Notes: a model not told the origin generated them from the letters alone. A stretch of 64,000 bases of DNA from Cotesia glomerata (GCF_020080835.1 NC_058161.1:13511103-13575102), one strand, 5' to 3'. Positions 45,888 through 58,415 are shown, counted from the stretch's first letter. Numbers and translations are program-made.

Positions 45888-48800
45888 TTATAAATGAAGC
45901 GCTGATGATCGTTTCTGCCTCGGAGGCGCTACTGGAGCCGGCTCTGGAGCGCACCGCGACCTCAGCCATTTTTTCGCATGCCCAAAGTGGTAGTAGTACA
46001 AGTAGATCAGTCCCAAGGCCGCCAGGACTATCAGGAGAGTCGTTCCGACTATTATGAAGTTCAAGTACCAGTATGGAAGGATTTCTGTGAATTCTGGAGT
46101 CTCTGGAGACTCTGTGGAGCTTGAAGGCGTCTTCGTGGACTCTGGAGTCTCCGGTAGGGATAGTGGCGGGTAGTTGTCTCCGATTGTCACATCAGCGCAG
46201 CCACGGAACTCTTCCTGCGGGCCGCAACCCACTGCACCTGTAACACGTTCAGTTACTTTCTCCCTTACGACAGACGACGCTTCTGCTTTCTAAATTAGAC
46301 GCTTGTTGAATGCTAATTATTGATATTTAGTTTTTAAAAAATTTAGAAATTGGAGAAATGATTACATCTTGAGAAATATCAAATTTAAAGAGTTCCCTAT
46401 CAAAAAAATCCATATGGGAAACCAGCCGGGATTCCCACATGGCGTTTTCGGATAGATTCCCATATGGTTTCTTATATAGAAATCCAGAGTAGGATCCTAC
46501 ATAGATTCCCATATTAATCAGGCGAAAAAAAATGTATTTAAAAAATTAAAAATAATTATGAAATAATTGCTATTAATTAATTATTACATGAAATAAATTC
46601 TGAAAAAGGGATTTTGTAATTTTATCTAATGAAAAAACTGCTGGCGTCTGATGGACTTGAACCCGGTACCTCATGGGTGACAGTCTTCTACGCTACTCAC
46701 TGGCCTAAGTCACGTACTTACAAGGTCTATGTTTATTCCACTTACATAAATTCACTATAGGAATCCATACTTCTGATGTGGATTTCCCATACAGGAATCC
46801 ATCAACCCACAGGTTCCTATGTGGATTCCTATAGAAATTCATATTTCCTATGTGGATTTTCCATATAGGAATCCATGGATCCACAGGTTCCCGTGTGGAT
46901 TCCTTTAGGAATCTACACTTCCTATATGAATTCCTATTGGTTCCTATACGAATCCATACTTTCCTATGTGGATTTCCATATAAACTCATGTGGATTCTTT
47001 GATAGGATTCCCTACTAAAAAAATCCATATGGGAAATCAGCCTGTGTTTCCACATGGCGTTTTCGGATAGATTCCCATATGGTTTCCTATATAGGAATCC
47101 AGGGTAGGATCCTACATAGATTCCCATATTAATCAGGCGAAAAAAAATGTATTTAAAAAATTAAAAATAATTATGAAGTAATTGCTATTAATTAATTATT
47201 AATTGAAATAAATTCTGAAAAAGGGATTTTGTAATTTTATCTAATGAAAAAACTGCTGGCGTCTGATGGACTTGAACCCGGTACCTGATGGGTGACAGTC
47301 TTCTACGCTACTCACTGGCCTAAGTCACGTTCTTACAAGGTCTATGTTTATTCCACTTATATAAATTCACTATAGGAATCCATACTTCTGATGTGGATTT
47401 CCCATACAGGAATCCATCAACCCACAGGTTCCTATGTGGATTCCTATAGAACTTCATATTTCCTATGTGGATTTTCCATATAGGAATCCATGGATCCACA
47501 GGTTCCCGTATGGATTCCTTTAGGAATCTACACTTCCCTTATGAATTCCTATTGGTTCCTATACGAATCCATACTTTCCTATGTGGATTTCCATATAAAC
47601 TCATGTGGATTCTTTGATAGGATTCCCTACTAAAAAAATCCATATGGGAAATCAGCCTGTGTTTCCACATGGCGTTTTCGGATAGATTCCCATATGGTTT
47701 CCTATATAGGAATCCAGGGTAGGATCCTACATAGATTCCCATATTAATCAGGCGAAAAAAAATGTATTTAAAAAATTAAAAATAATTATGAAGTAATTGC
47801 TATTAATTAATTATTAATTGAAATAAATTCTGAAAAAGGGATTTTGTAATTTTATCTAATGAAAAAACTGCTGGCATCTGATGGACTTGAACCCGGTACC
47901 TCATGGGTGACAGTCTTCTACGCTACTCACTGGCCTAAGTCACGTACTTACAAGGTCTATGTTTATTCCACTTACATAAATTCACTATAGGAATCCATAC
48001 TTCTGATGTGGATTTCCCATACAGGAATCCATCAACCCACAGGTTCCTATGTGGATTCCTATAGAACTTCATATTTCCTATGTGGATTTTCCATATAGGA
48101 ATCCATGGATCCACAGGTTCCCGTGTGGATTCCTTTAGGAATCCACACTTCCTATGTGAACTCCTATGGGTTCCTATGTTTCCTACATGGATTCCCATAT
48201 AAACTCATGTGGATTTTTTTGATAGGAAATTTCAAAAAATTTTTTATTAAGGTAAATATTAATGTTCTATATCTTGAAAAATATCAAAGTTAAAGGTTCG
48301 GGTCAAAGGACTTTTTTATCAATGATCATATGATAGGATTGATAATTCCAAAGATATAAAGCGTTTTTGTTAATAAAAAGAAGTTTAAAAATATTATACA
48401 AAATTAATAATAGGAAGAAAAGAAGAGTAACCTAATAATTATAATTATATTTGTTACCTGTTCCGTTACCACAGTCGCCCCAATTGTTACCGGCGACGTA
48501 ACGCCACTGTAGGACGCACTGGCCACACGTCATGTCCTCGGGTAATTTGTAGTATGCCTCGAAGATTTTATTACCGGGTCCCGGGTAGTATCGCGCGGTT
48601 CCGTTCTTCATTTTGAGGATGTTTTTTGATAGGCATTCTTGAGTGACCTCCCGGCCTCGGGTGGTCATTGGACACACCCCGAACTCAAAGTATCCTCGGT
48701 GGTTCGCTGTTATTTGGATTTTTATGGGTATCAATTGGTTCGTTTTGTATTTACGAACTATTATACTGTTTCCATATTTTCCGCCTGTTTCATGAGCTCT

Positions 48801-51448
48801 AGGCTAGAATTTTTGAAATTATAACTACTTAATTTGAATTAAGGTGACATTAATTAATGATAATTTTTATAAATAGTGATTGAAACACTGGCAAAAAAAT
48901 TGCATTGATTTTGAGCGTCAACGCAGCCTGAAAACGTTATTAATTCCTTAAAAACTTACTTAATATGAAATTTGAGGTGATATTAATAATTAATATCACT
49001 GTTAATAATTGAAATATTGATTTAAGATTATTTTGCGTTGATTTTGAGCATTAATGCAGTGTAAAATTGTCATTATTCCCACAAAGTAATAATCAATTTG
49101 AATTTTAACGTGATGTTTATAATAAATATTACTATTAGTAACCATTACATTGACTCAATTTTTTTTTGCATTGATTTTAAGCGTTAATCCAGTCTAAAAC
49201 ATAACAAACATTCTAAAAAATCTCTCAAAATTGAATTTGAAAGCGATATTAATAGCATATATCACTATTTTCCTTCAAAAAACATTGACTAAAATAATTT
49301 TACATTGATTTTGAGCGTTAATGCAGCCTAAAACTATAAATAATTCTTCAAAAGCACACTTAGTATGACTTTCAGGTCAATATTAATGACAAATATCACT
49401 ATTACTCATCAATACTATCAAATTTAATGATTCTGCATTGATTTGGAGCGACAATGCAGTCCTAAAACATTCTTCATCTTATAAAGAGCTAGTTAAATTA
49501 AATTTTAAGGTGATATTAATAACAAATATTACTTTTAGCACTTAAAAAATTGACTCAAAATTATTTTACATTAATTTCGAGCGTAAATACAGTCTAAAAA
49601 CATTCGTGAGCGTATCGAAAGCTACTAAAATTCAATTTTAAGGCGATATTAATGACATATATTACTTTTAGCACTTAAAAAATTGACTCAAAATCATTTT
49701 ACATTGATTTTGAGAGTCAATGCAGTGTTAAATTGTCATTATTCCCACAAAGTAATAATTAATTTAAATATTAACGTGATATTTTTCATTAATATTATTA
49801 TTAGTAACTATTACATTGACTCAAGATTATTTTGCATCGATTTTGAGCATTAATGCATTCTAAAAATATCCTTAAGCTCATAAAGAGTCGCTTGAAATTA
49901 ATTTTAAGGCGATATTAATAATTAATATCACTGTTAATACTCAAAAAATGGACTTAAAATTATTTTACATTGATTTTGAGGGTCAATACAGTTAAAAAAA
50001 TTATTAGGCGCATTAAGGACTACTTAAATTCAATTTGAAAGTGACATTAATGACAAATATTATTGTAAGTAATTAAAGTATCGACTTAAAATTATTTGAC
50101 ATTGGTTTTGAGCGTCAATGCAGTCTAAAAAGCAGTCTTAAGCCTATAAAAAGCTACTTAAATTCAATTTTAAGGTGATATTAATGACATATATTACTTT
50201 TAGCTCTCAAAAAATTGACTTAAAATCATTTTACATTGATTTTGAGCGTCAATGTATTCCAAAAAAATTATCACATGCTTAAAAAGCTACTAAAATTCAA
50301 TTTTAAAGCGATATTAATGACATATATTACTTTTAGCGCTCAAAAAAATGACTCAAAATTTTCTTACATTGATTTTGAGCGTCAATGTAATCCAAAAAAA
50401 TTATTGGCCGTATAAAGAGTTGCTTAAATTCAATTTTAAGGTGATATTAATGACATATATTACTTTTAGCGCTCAAAAAATGACTCAAAATTTTCTTACA
50501 TTGATTTTGTGCGTCAATGTAATCCAAAAAAATATTGACCGTATAAAGAGCTGCTTAATTCAATTAATAAAATTCAATTTTAAGGTGATATTAATGACAT
50601 ATATTACTTTTAGCGCTCAAAAAAATGACTCAAAATTTTCTTACATTGATTTTGAGTGTCAATGTAATCCAAAAAAATATTGACCGTATAAAGAGCTGCT
50701 TAAATTCAATTTTAAGGTGATATTAATGACATATATTACTTTTAGCGCTCAAAAAAATGACTCAAAATTTTCTTACATTGATTTTGAGCGTCAATGTAAT
50801 CCAAAAAAATTATTGGCCGTATAAAGAGCTTCTTAAATTCAATTTTAAGGTGATATTAATGACATATATTACTTTTAGCGCTCAAAAAAATGACTCAAAA
50901 TTTTCTTACATTGATTTTGAGCGTCAATGTAATCCAAAAAAATTATTGGCCGTATAAAGAGCTGCTTAAATTCAATTTTAAGGTGATATTAATGATAAAT
51001 ATTATTTTTAGTACTAAAAATTATTTTGCATTGATTGTGAGCTTCAATGCAGTGAAAAAATTTTTTTTTCATTCAAAGATTCACTTAATATACATTAACT
51101 ACAATAAATTTCCGATTTAAGATTGGATAAATTATTTATAAATTCCAAAAAAATTTCCATAAAATATTCCATGAACCACAAACATGAGCCACCTATAAAA
51201 GGTGACTAATAATAACAAAAAAAAAAATAATTTACCGGTTTAATATCCCAAGCGTCGCCACAGATTCCACAGTTTCCTTTATTCCGTTGCCATTGTCGCG
51301 TGAAACCGCCGCAATAGCACTCATTATCATTGTAATCATGAGGCGAATCAAATCCGTACCTCCACATAGAAGCCCTGGAAGGAGGCTCGATAAGTCTTCC
51401 ATGTCCTTTAACACTCGCCGCAAAAATTAATACCACCCAGAGCTTCAT
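45888..51448 (-). CDS. AA15 lytic polysaccharide monooxygenase, C-terminally membrane-anchored (3 exons, 302 aa)
   Basis: Copper-dependent oxidative enzyme of family AA15, predicted to cleave chitin and/or cellulose outside the cell. Exons (minus): 51448-51236, 48803-48458, 46237-45888; phases close to 909 bp. The signal peptide is MKLWVVLIFAASVKG; cleavage exposes His16 of HGRLIEPPSRASMWRYGF as the N-terminal copper ligand. The second His of the histidine brace is His106 in ITANHRGYFEF, i.e. mature position 91, the position reported for the firebrat enzyme. Conserved Cys-rich blocks are seen: NECYCGG, GNCGICGD, CGQCVLQW, CGPQEEFRGCAD. After residue about 203 comes a Pro/Ser/Thr/Glu-rich linker (TPSSSTESPETPEF), a membrane segment (FIIVGTTLLIVLAALGLIYL) and a short basic cytosolic tail. 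Exon 1 is flanked by inverted satellite arrays, and intron 2 contains the element C trimer. Confidence 0.94.
46639..46708 (-). other. tRNA-like core of element C, trimer unit 1
   Basis: On the plus strand TGCTGGCGTCTGATGGACTT, GAACCCGGTACC and CTACGCTACTCACTGGCC, the inverse of the core at 37684. The B-box-like GGTTCAAGTCC is intact on the minus strand. Confidence 0.55.
47254..47322 (-). other. tRNA-like core of element C, trimer unit 2
   Basis: Same core, with one visible change (ACCTGATGGG where unit 1 has ACCTCATGGG). The B-box-like segment is intact. Confidence 0.55.
47869..47938 (-). other. tRNA-like core of element C, trimer unit 3
   Basis: Same core with one visible change (CTGGCATCTG for CTGGCGTCTG). 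The B-box-like segment is intact. Confidence 0.55.
48880..51080 (+). repeat. ~132 bp satellite array, left (about 17 units)
   Basis: Each unit carries TGCATTGATTTTGAGCGTCA then ATGCA, a hairpin whose arms TGCATTGA and TCAATGCA pair. It also carries a second palindromic word of the type GTGATATTAATRACAAATAT. The core motif appears near 48901, 49036, 49169, 49306, 49436, 49570, 49700, 49836, 49968, 50100, 50234, 50367, 50499, 50644, 50776, 50909 and 51029. Units at 50234-50980 are nearly identical to one another, indicating recent homogenisation. The array fills LPMO intron 1. Confidence 0.9.
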
Positions 51449-52030
51449 CCTGGAGCTCTGCTTTAAAACTAACTTAATAGCAAAATATTTCTTTATATAT
51501 TAATTACAACACACATATTAATTAATTCTATTTAAACAATACAATTTTAAATATTCCAGTCACAAATTTATCTAGGAATTTCTATTGTATTAATTGATTA
51601 TTGAATTGACATATTAATTATATTAATTCTCCTTGAAGAATAAGAATAATTGTGAGAGGAGCGTTTGAACCGGTTGTTAAAGCCGAACTGAACTTTGTTG
51701 CCGACTTTGAGGTAAACTCCGCTGTTGAGAAACTGTACAGTTGGATAAAGTATGCATTGGGATTGGGGAAAGGAACACAGCGGAAATTCAATGCATTACC
51801 GTACTACGTCCACTTACACCATATCGCTCATCAGTAGGTCACTATTATACACTCGAATATCGCTTCTATATCGCCTAGAACAACTAACCGGCGGTGACCC
51901 TCTTTTATTGTCAATTTTTTTTTGTTTCGGAGCTTGAATATTGCTTATAGGTCAAGAAATCTTAGAATAAAGACATGTTAGGCGACAATTGGTAATAAAG
52001 CATTAAAATGGTGATTTAAAAGGCTTTTAC
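51449..52030 (-). promoter_or_regulatory. LPMO 5' flank
   Basis: The 580 bp between the LPMO ATG and the right satellite array is unique sequence. Positions 51650-51930 are noticeably GC-richer than their surroundings. On the minus strand they include AATAAAAGAGGGTCACCGCC, a possible TATA-like element with downstream GC-rich sequence. This is the natural place for the promoter and a 5' UTR exon, but no boundary can be fixed. Confidence 0.35.
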
Positions 52031-53910
52031 GGGATTTTTTAACGTTTTAGACTGCATTGACGCTCAAAATCAATGTAAAATTATTTTAGTTAATGTTCGT
52101 AAGGAAAAATAGTGATATTTGCTATTAATATCGATTTAAAATGCAAATTCGGATGATTTTCAAGAGCGTTACTATGCTTTGAGGTTGCATTGACGCTCAA
52201 AATCAATGTAAAATCATTCTGGTCAATGTGTTTGACAAAAAATCGTGATTTCGTTATTAATATCGTCCTAAAATTCAAATTCGGGAGATTTTAAGATGTT
52301 TTTAAATAGCATTGACGCTCAAAATCAATGTAAAATTATTTAGTTGATGTTTTTCCAAGAAAAATAGCGATATTTGTTATTAATATCACCTTTAAATTCA
52401 AATTTGAGAGATTTACGGGGTTTGTGATGTTTTGAGACTGCATTGATGCTCGAAATTAACGTAAAATCATTCAAGTCAATGTTTTTAATAGAAAATCGTG
52501 ATTTTGTTGTTAATATCGCCTTAAAATTCAAATTTCAATGATTTTGAGGAGCTTTGCAATCTATTGAGACTGCATTGACGCTCAAAACCAGTGCAGAATT
52601 ATGAATATTAATAATATTGATGAGTAATAATGATATTTGTCTTTACTATCGCCTTGAAATTCAAATTTAGGAGATTTTTAATAAATTTATGATGTTGGTA
52701 GACTGTATTGACACTCAAAATCAACGCAGAATTATTAAAATTGATGGTCTTGATAAGTAATTGTGATATTTGTCATTAATATCACCTTGAAATTCAAGTT
52801 TGGAAGGTTTTCATGGATTTTTTATGGTTGAAAACTGCATTGGTGCTCGAAATCAATGTAAAATAATTTCAGTCAATGTTGATTAAGAAAAAATAGTGAT
52901 ATTTGTCATTAATATCGCCTTAAAATGCAAATTTGGGAGATTTATGATGTTTTGACACTGTATTAACGCTCAAAATCAATGCAGAATTATTAATATTAAT
53001 GGTATTAATGAGCAATAGTGGTATTTGTCATTAATATCAAATAAAAATTCAAATTTAAAAAGTTTTTATGGGATTCTTGATCGTTTAAGGCTACATTGAC
53101 GCTCAAAATCAATGTAAATTTATTTAGTCGATGTTTTTGAGAGAAAAATAGAGAAATTTGTTATTAATATCACTGTAAGATTCAAATTTGGGAGGTTTTT
53201 AAGAGGTTTGTAATATTTTGAGATTGCATTGAGGCTCAAAATCAATGCAGAATTATTAAAATTATTAGTTTTGATGAGTAATAGTGATATTTGTCATTAA
53301 TATTGAATCAAAACTCAAATTTAAAAGGTTTTTATGAAATTTTTGATGATTCAAAACTCCATTCACGCTCAAAGTCAATGCAGAATTATTAAATTTGAGG
53401 GTATTCATGAGTAATATTGATATTTGTCATTAATATCAATTTGATAGTCAACTTAAGTGTGCTTTTGATGAATTCTTTAAGCTTTTGGACTGCATTGATA
53501 ATTAAAATCAATGTCAAATCATATTAGTCAGCGTTTTTAAAAAAAAAAACAGTGATATTTGTTATTAATATCGCCTAAGAATTCAAATTTGAGAGATTTG
53601 TAGGAGGTTTATGATATTTTGAGACGCCCTGACGCTCAAAATCAATGTAAAAGCATTTGTTAATATTTTTGATGGAAAATCGTGATTTTGTGATTAATAT
53701 CGCGCTAAAATTCAAATTTTGGAGATTTTTCAAATGTTTTCTATGCTTTTAGACTGCATTGGCGCTCAAAATCAATGCAGAATCGTTTAAGTTAATTGTG
53801 TTTATAAGTAATAGCGATATATGTCAGTAATACCGCTTTATAATTCAAATTTGGGAGATTTTTCAGGGATTTTTGACTGCAATGACGCTCAAAATCTATT
53901 CTAATTTCCA
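52030..53910 (-). repeat. ~130 bp satellite array, right, inverted (about 15 units)
   Basis: Same satellite in the opposite orientation: CATTGACGCTCAAAATCAATG near 52058, 52188, 52311, 52440, 52571, 52706, 52837, 52966, 53094, 53227, 53360, 53492, 53626, 53756 and 53877. Units are more diverged than the youngest part of the left array. Together the arrays form a giant interrupted palindrome centred on LPMO exon 1 and its promoter. Confidence 0.9.
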
Positions 53911-55230
53911 AATTCTAAATTTATAAAAAAAATAATAAACTAATAAACTTTTTGGTTAAAAAACTTTGTAAAGGATGTGAAAACAATTAAATTGGTATAT
54001 CTAATCTATGTATATTATAAAAATTTATGGTATTATTATTTTTTTCTATCATCGTAGAAAATTTTTTGTGCACCTTACCAATAAATTTTTTAATAATAAT
54101 TAACAGTTAAAAAAAAATTAAGTAAAAGAGAAATGTCATTTAATTTAGTCCCACAATTATAAAATTAAAAAGCCAATTAGAAAATTTCAGAAATCTAAAA
54201 CAATTTAAAAACACTTTTTTTTTTTTAAATTACTAAATTAAAAAATAATTTTTTTCACACTTTTCTACAAAATTAAATATAATTTTATATAATTTTTTAA
54301 TAAATAAATAAAAATTTTCTCCAAATTTACTTAGGGTCTTTATTTTTAAAAAATTCTTCTAAATTATCAGGATTTTATCCTTAATACAAATATGCATAGT
54401 AATTTAATAATTACCGATAGATTTTTGTGATTTTAAGAACCAATTTCTTAATTTAATAAATTTAAGCTATTATTTCAAAATACTTAACACGCACGCAATA
54501 TTAAATATTATATTATCAAACATGTAATAAGGTAAAATATTTGTGAATATAGATATACAAATACATGGAGTGATCATATACTGGTACGTGATCATCTATT
54601 GGGGCTTTTACCTTATAGTTATCACGATGACTCAGAATATTAGTCAGAGTTAGGTGTAAAAAAATAATATAATAAAATATTGAATAATAATATTAAAAGT
54701 ATCCAAGGATAAAAGTTAGAAACTACAATTATAAAAATAAAACAAGTGAAACTTATTTATAAATGAAATAGTCCGTGGGGAAAAGAGTGAACTTTTGAAA
54801 TTAATAGTATAAAAAAGAAGACCGGTCTCTGTCTGGAACTCTGGAGTCGCTATTCATTCTATATAATACAAGAATCAAGGCTAATGTGTGAGGTTTTCGA
54901 CCTCTCACTCCCACGATCTCACCTTTCGCGGTCTGGATACAATTTTGCCGGAAATAATATTTTTTTATTTGTCTTCTATGACTAATTCTTTTCCTTGAGA
55001 CACAATCATCTTTTCTGATAAAATTATATTAGATTCTTTAGTATTAAATATTTTATTGTTGCGTGAATAATCAATAGCTTTTGAATTAATGAGACGGTAA
55101 GTAATTTATTATTATTAAGTACTAGTTTTAGGTATTTAGAGCGTGAAATTATTCTAATTTTTGTTGAAAAAATTTTTAATAAAATTTTGCTTTATTAAAT
55201 AACGACTTTTGTTAAATTGCACTGTACTTT
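53911..55230. other. AT-rich spacer with an 87 bp mini-element
   Basis: Positions 54529-54615 form a tiny element starting AAGGTAAAATATTTG and ending CTATTGGGGCTTTTACCTT, the same terminal wording as the large composite elements, with TGATCATATACTGG and GTACGTGATCAT inside. The rest shows no gene. A moderately GC-rich patch at 54815-54950 has no ORF. Confidence 0.5.
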
Positions 55231-55234
55231 CTTA

Positions 55235-55334
55235 AATATTGACGTTTTTAAAGATATAAGCTCATCCCGATGTTACACTCATCAAGAGCTTTCATTTGAG
55301 TACCCACATGCATTTTTGATATATTTTTCATATT

Positions 55335-55403
<69 letters not shown>

Positions 55404-56235
55404 AAAATATAAGCTCATCCTGATGTTACACTCAACAAAAGCTTTCATTTGAGTACCCACATGCATTTTTGATATATTTTTCATATATACATATATATAA
55501 TATATATAAATATATGAAAAATTTATGTGGGTACTCAAATGAAAGGTCTCGATGAGTCTAACATCAAGATGAGCTTATTTCTTTAAAAATGTCAATAGTT
55601 CACAAGATATTTGTTAAATTGCACTGTATTTTCTTAAATATTGACGTTTTTAAAGATATAAGCTCATCCCGATGTTACACTCATCAAGAGCTTTCATTTG
55701 AGTACCCACATGCATTTTTGATATATTTTTCATATTTACATATATATATCAAAAATATAAGCTCATCCTGATGTTACACTCAACAAAAGCTTTCATTTGA
55801 GTACCCACATGCATTTTTGATATATTTTTCATATATACATATATATAATATATATAAATATATGAAAAATTTATGTGGGTACTCAAATGAAAGGTCTCGA
55901 TGAGTCTAACATCAAGATGAGCTTATATCTTTAAAAATGTCAATAGTTCACAAGATATTTGTTAAATTGCACTGTACTTTCTTAAATATTGACGTTTTTA
56001 AAGATATAAGCTCATCCCGATGTTACACTCATCAAGAGCTTTCGTTTGAGTACCCACATGCATTTTTGATATATTTTTCATATATACATATACATAAATA
56101 TATAAAATATATGAAAAATTGATGTGGGTACTCAAATGAAAGGTCTCGATGAGTCTAACATCGGGATGAGATTATATCTGTGAAAATGTCAATAGTTCAC
56201 AAGATACAAGGTCATTTCTTAATTATGTATCTAGA
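55235..56235. repeat. Cluster of AT-centred palindromes (three tandem ~350 bp units)
   Basis: Three consecutive units begin TTTGTTAAATTGCACTGTA (55210, 55610, 55959). Each contains nested palindromes with AAGATATAAGCTCATCCCGA and GATGTGGGTACTCAAATGAA or its variant. One centre (55338-55400) is a long (AT)n run. Units two and three differ from unit one mainly in the length of that run. Confidence 0.85.
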
Positions 56236-58052
56236 GATAGATTATTTTCAAATGCAGCCTAAATACTTATTATAATAAATTATGACTATGGGTGAAAATG
56301 ATATGAAATCTTAAAAAGCCACAAATTTAAATCAAGACCTTTGCAATTATACTAAATTTTACTTAAAAAACCGATTTTATCATATGACTATCCTGGACAC
56401 AAAATTTTTCTTATTCTCTTAATAATATAGATAATTATTTACATTTTCAAATAAATTCAATAAATTTAAAGTATCTTTAACGGGTGAATAATAATTTCGA
56501 TAAAATAGTAAAAATTTGAAATTTTTCTAAAATGAAATTAATGTTTAAAACAGCCACAACTCGTAAACTACCCGACGGATTTAGCTCATATTTAAACTGT
56601 ATCTCGGTATTGATTTGTAGAATAAGTCTACTGAGTTTCATAAAGATCGGTCAAGAACTTTAGGCGCAATCCTGCTTACATGCCGCGTTCTCTTCCGTAG
56701 ATGTAAACTTTTCGGCTGATTAAACATATCCAAAAATTTTCTTTAAATTGCGACGTCCCGGCTACAATATCTACATTTCTAAAGAAATCTTCCTAAAAAA
56801 TGTTTTAATTATTATATCTCGACAACAAAACGATAATGTGCTACTTTTTATGTAGATTTCTTTATAAATCTGTTGCAAAGGTAGTCTTGTAGGAATTAAC
56901 ATAAAATTTTGCTATAATATGTTTTATTTTGTTGAGTTAAACCGAAAAATAGCTCAAAAGTTTATATATGTAATAGAACCGGGGTGTAAGCACGATTACG
57001 GTCGGAATTCTTTACGGATCTCGATCAAACTCAATACATTTATTCTATCAACGAAAATCTTGGTCAAGTTTGAAAAAGGGGCAAATCGGTCCATTAGTTC
57101 CAAAGTTGTGGGTAAGAGAAAAATTTTTTCATTTTCATTAAAATATTAATTTAACGAGATTTTCCCAAATAAATTAAAAAGCATAATTGATAACTAAATT
57201 CTGGCAATTGTTATTTTAAAGTTCATGTAATTAGCTTCAATTTACCTTATTATAATTTCTTTTTAAATAATTTTAAATATTTTTTCTCCAGCTTATACAA
57301 TCAGCAATATGAAAAATAATTATTTTTATGTGATTATCCTCGACATAACTGCATAACTAATTGTATAAAAATTCCTAGTGCAAGTTATAGCTCATTAAAT
57401 AAGTAACAATTTTAATTATTAAATGTATAATTTCCCTTAAATTTATAAATTTTACAAACGTTCTAAATGTAGCATCAAATATTGTAACTATTACTATGTG
57501 TTCAAATAAACTTTTAGGTCAATGCTATTTTTCAACATAAAACATACCCAAGATTTTCTTTAATTGCGACATAAGATAAGAAAATTTCTTAAATTTGAAC
57601 AAATATTTACATAATAACATAGTTATTAACTTTGTTAATAACATAATTAAGAATTAAAGTCATATTAGCTTGAAAAATATTCTGTGAAAGTCATTACATT
57701 AGTCTTTAAATTATCAGTGTTGTAATTTTATTTAAATAGTAAATTTTAGTTTAATTTTTTATGAAATCATTTTTTTAATTTTTTTAATCTATAATTTATT
57801 AATAAAAAAAAAAACTTTTGAAGTTTGTAAATTATTTAATAAACAAATAAATCATTGAATTTTTAAATAATTTTATTATTTAACAAGTAAATATTATTTA
57901 TAAAGATACACAGAGTAAGTTTTGATTACAAGTTATAAATTGAGCATTTAATATTTATGTTGAGAATGAGTAACAGACCATTATTCTCTCAGTGCATTGT
58001 TACTTAAATTAATTTAAATTACCTATAAACAGTTGTGCGTTGAATAATTAAA

Positions 58053-58090
<38 letters not shown>

Positions 58091-58260
58091 TCTAGTAAAT
58101 AGAAGATCTAATTGGTCGGTTTTTTAGGTACTAGCGCCGAATAACTCGCAAGTAATAACTCCGAAAGAAATAACTCCTGTTAATGTAATATTTAATTTTT
58201 GTGGCACTAAAATCTGCAGATATCTGACAATTTTAAATTTTTATAAATAAAATTAATTAT
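56236..58260. other. Gene-free AT-rich region
   Basis: No coding or RNA gene recognised. About 56540-57170 is less AT-biased and reads like a decayed interspersed element (ACCCGACGGATTTAGCTC, GATCGGTCAAGAACTTTAGG, GATCTCGATCAAACTC). A poly-T tract of about 38 bases lies at 58051-58089. Confidence 0.4.
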
Positions 58261-58261
58261 T

Positions 58262-58312
58262 TAATAAATATTTTTAGACTACATTGACGCTCAAAATCAA
58301 TGCAGATTCATT
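58262..58312 (-). repeat. Solitary satellite unit
   Basis: TACATTGACGCTCAAAATCA followed by ATGCAGATTCATTT is one isolated unit of the satellite at 48880-53910, about 4.4 kb outside the right array. Confidence 0.8.
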
Positions 58313-58380
58313 TTTGTTAATATCTCAGGATCTACTCGTCCGATTTTTATGAAATTTTGATATGATCTCAAGAATGACGC

Positions 58381-58384
<4 letters not shown>

Positions 58385-58415
<31 letters not shown>

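Larger units (their letters stand above)
46393..48228 (-). mobile_element. Foldback element C, tandem trimer with three tRNA-like cores
   Basis: Starts TTCCCTATCAAAAAAATCC and ends GGATTTTTTTGATAGGAA. Between them are three head-to-tail units with a 615 bp period, shown by the tRNA-like cores at 46639, 47254 and 47869 (minus strand). Unit junctions read TTTGATAGGATTCCCTAC. Each unit contains many GGATTCCTATAG/GGAATCCATA words. Short open frames through the units repeat the same peptide and are not genes. Lies in LPMO intron 2. Confidence 0.85.

Noticed and set aside
46327..48198. Repeated ORFs starting MGIYVGSYPGFLYRKPYGN
   Set aside because: They are translations of the GGAATCCATA-rich foldback element C. 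The same frame breaks differently in each unit and is interrupted at the tRNA-like core.
51652..51937. Two overlapping ORFs in the GC-richer patch upstream of the LPMO
   Set aside because: No recognisable protein, no long frame and no splice-site support. The position fits a promoter or 5' UTR of the LPMO on the other strand better.
48880..53910. CRISPR-like regularly spaced palindromic motif
   Set aside because: The spacing is regular and the motif palindromic, but the intervening sequence is itself repeated from unit to unit (a satellite) and the genome is clearly that of an animal. There are no unique spacers.
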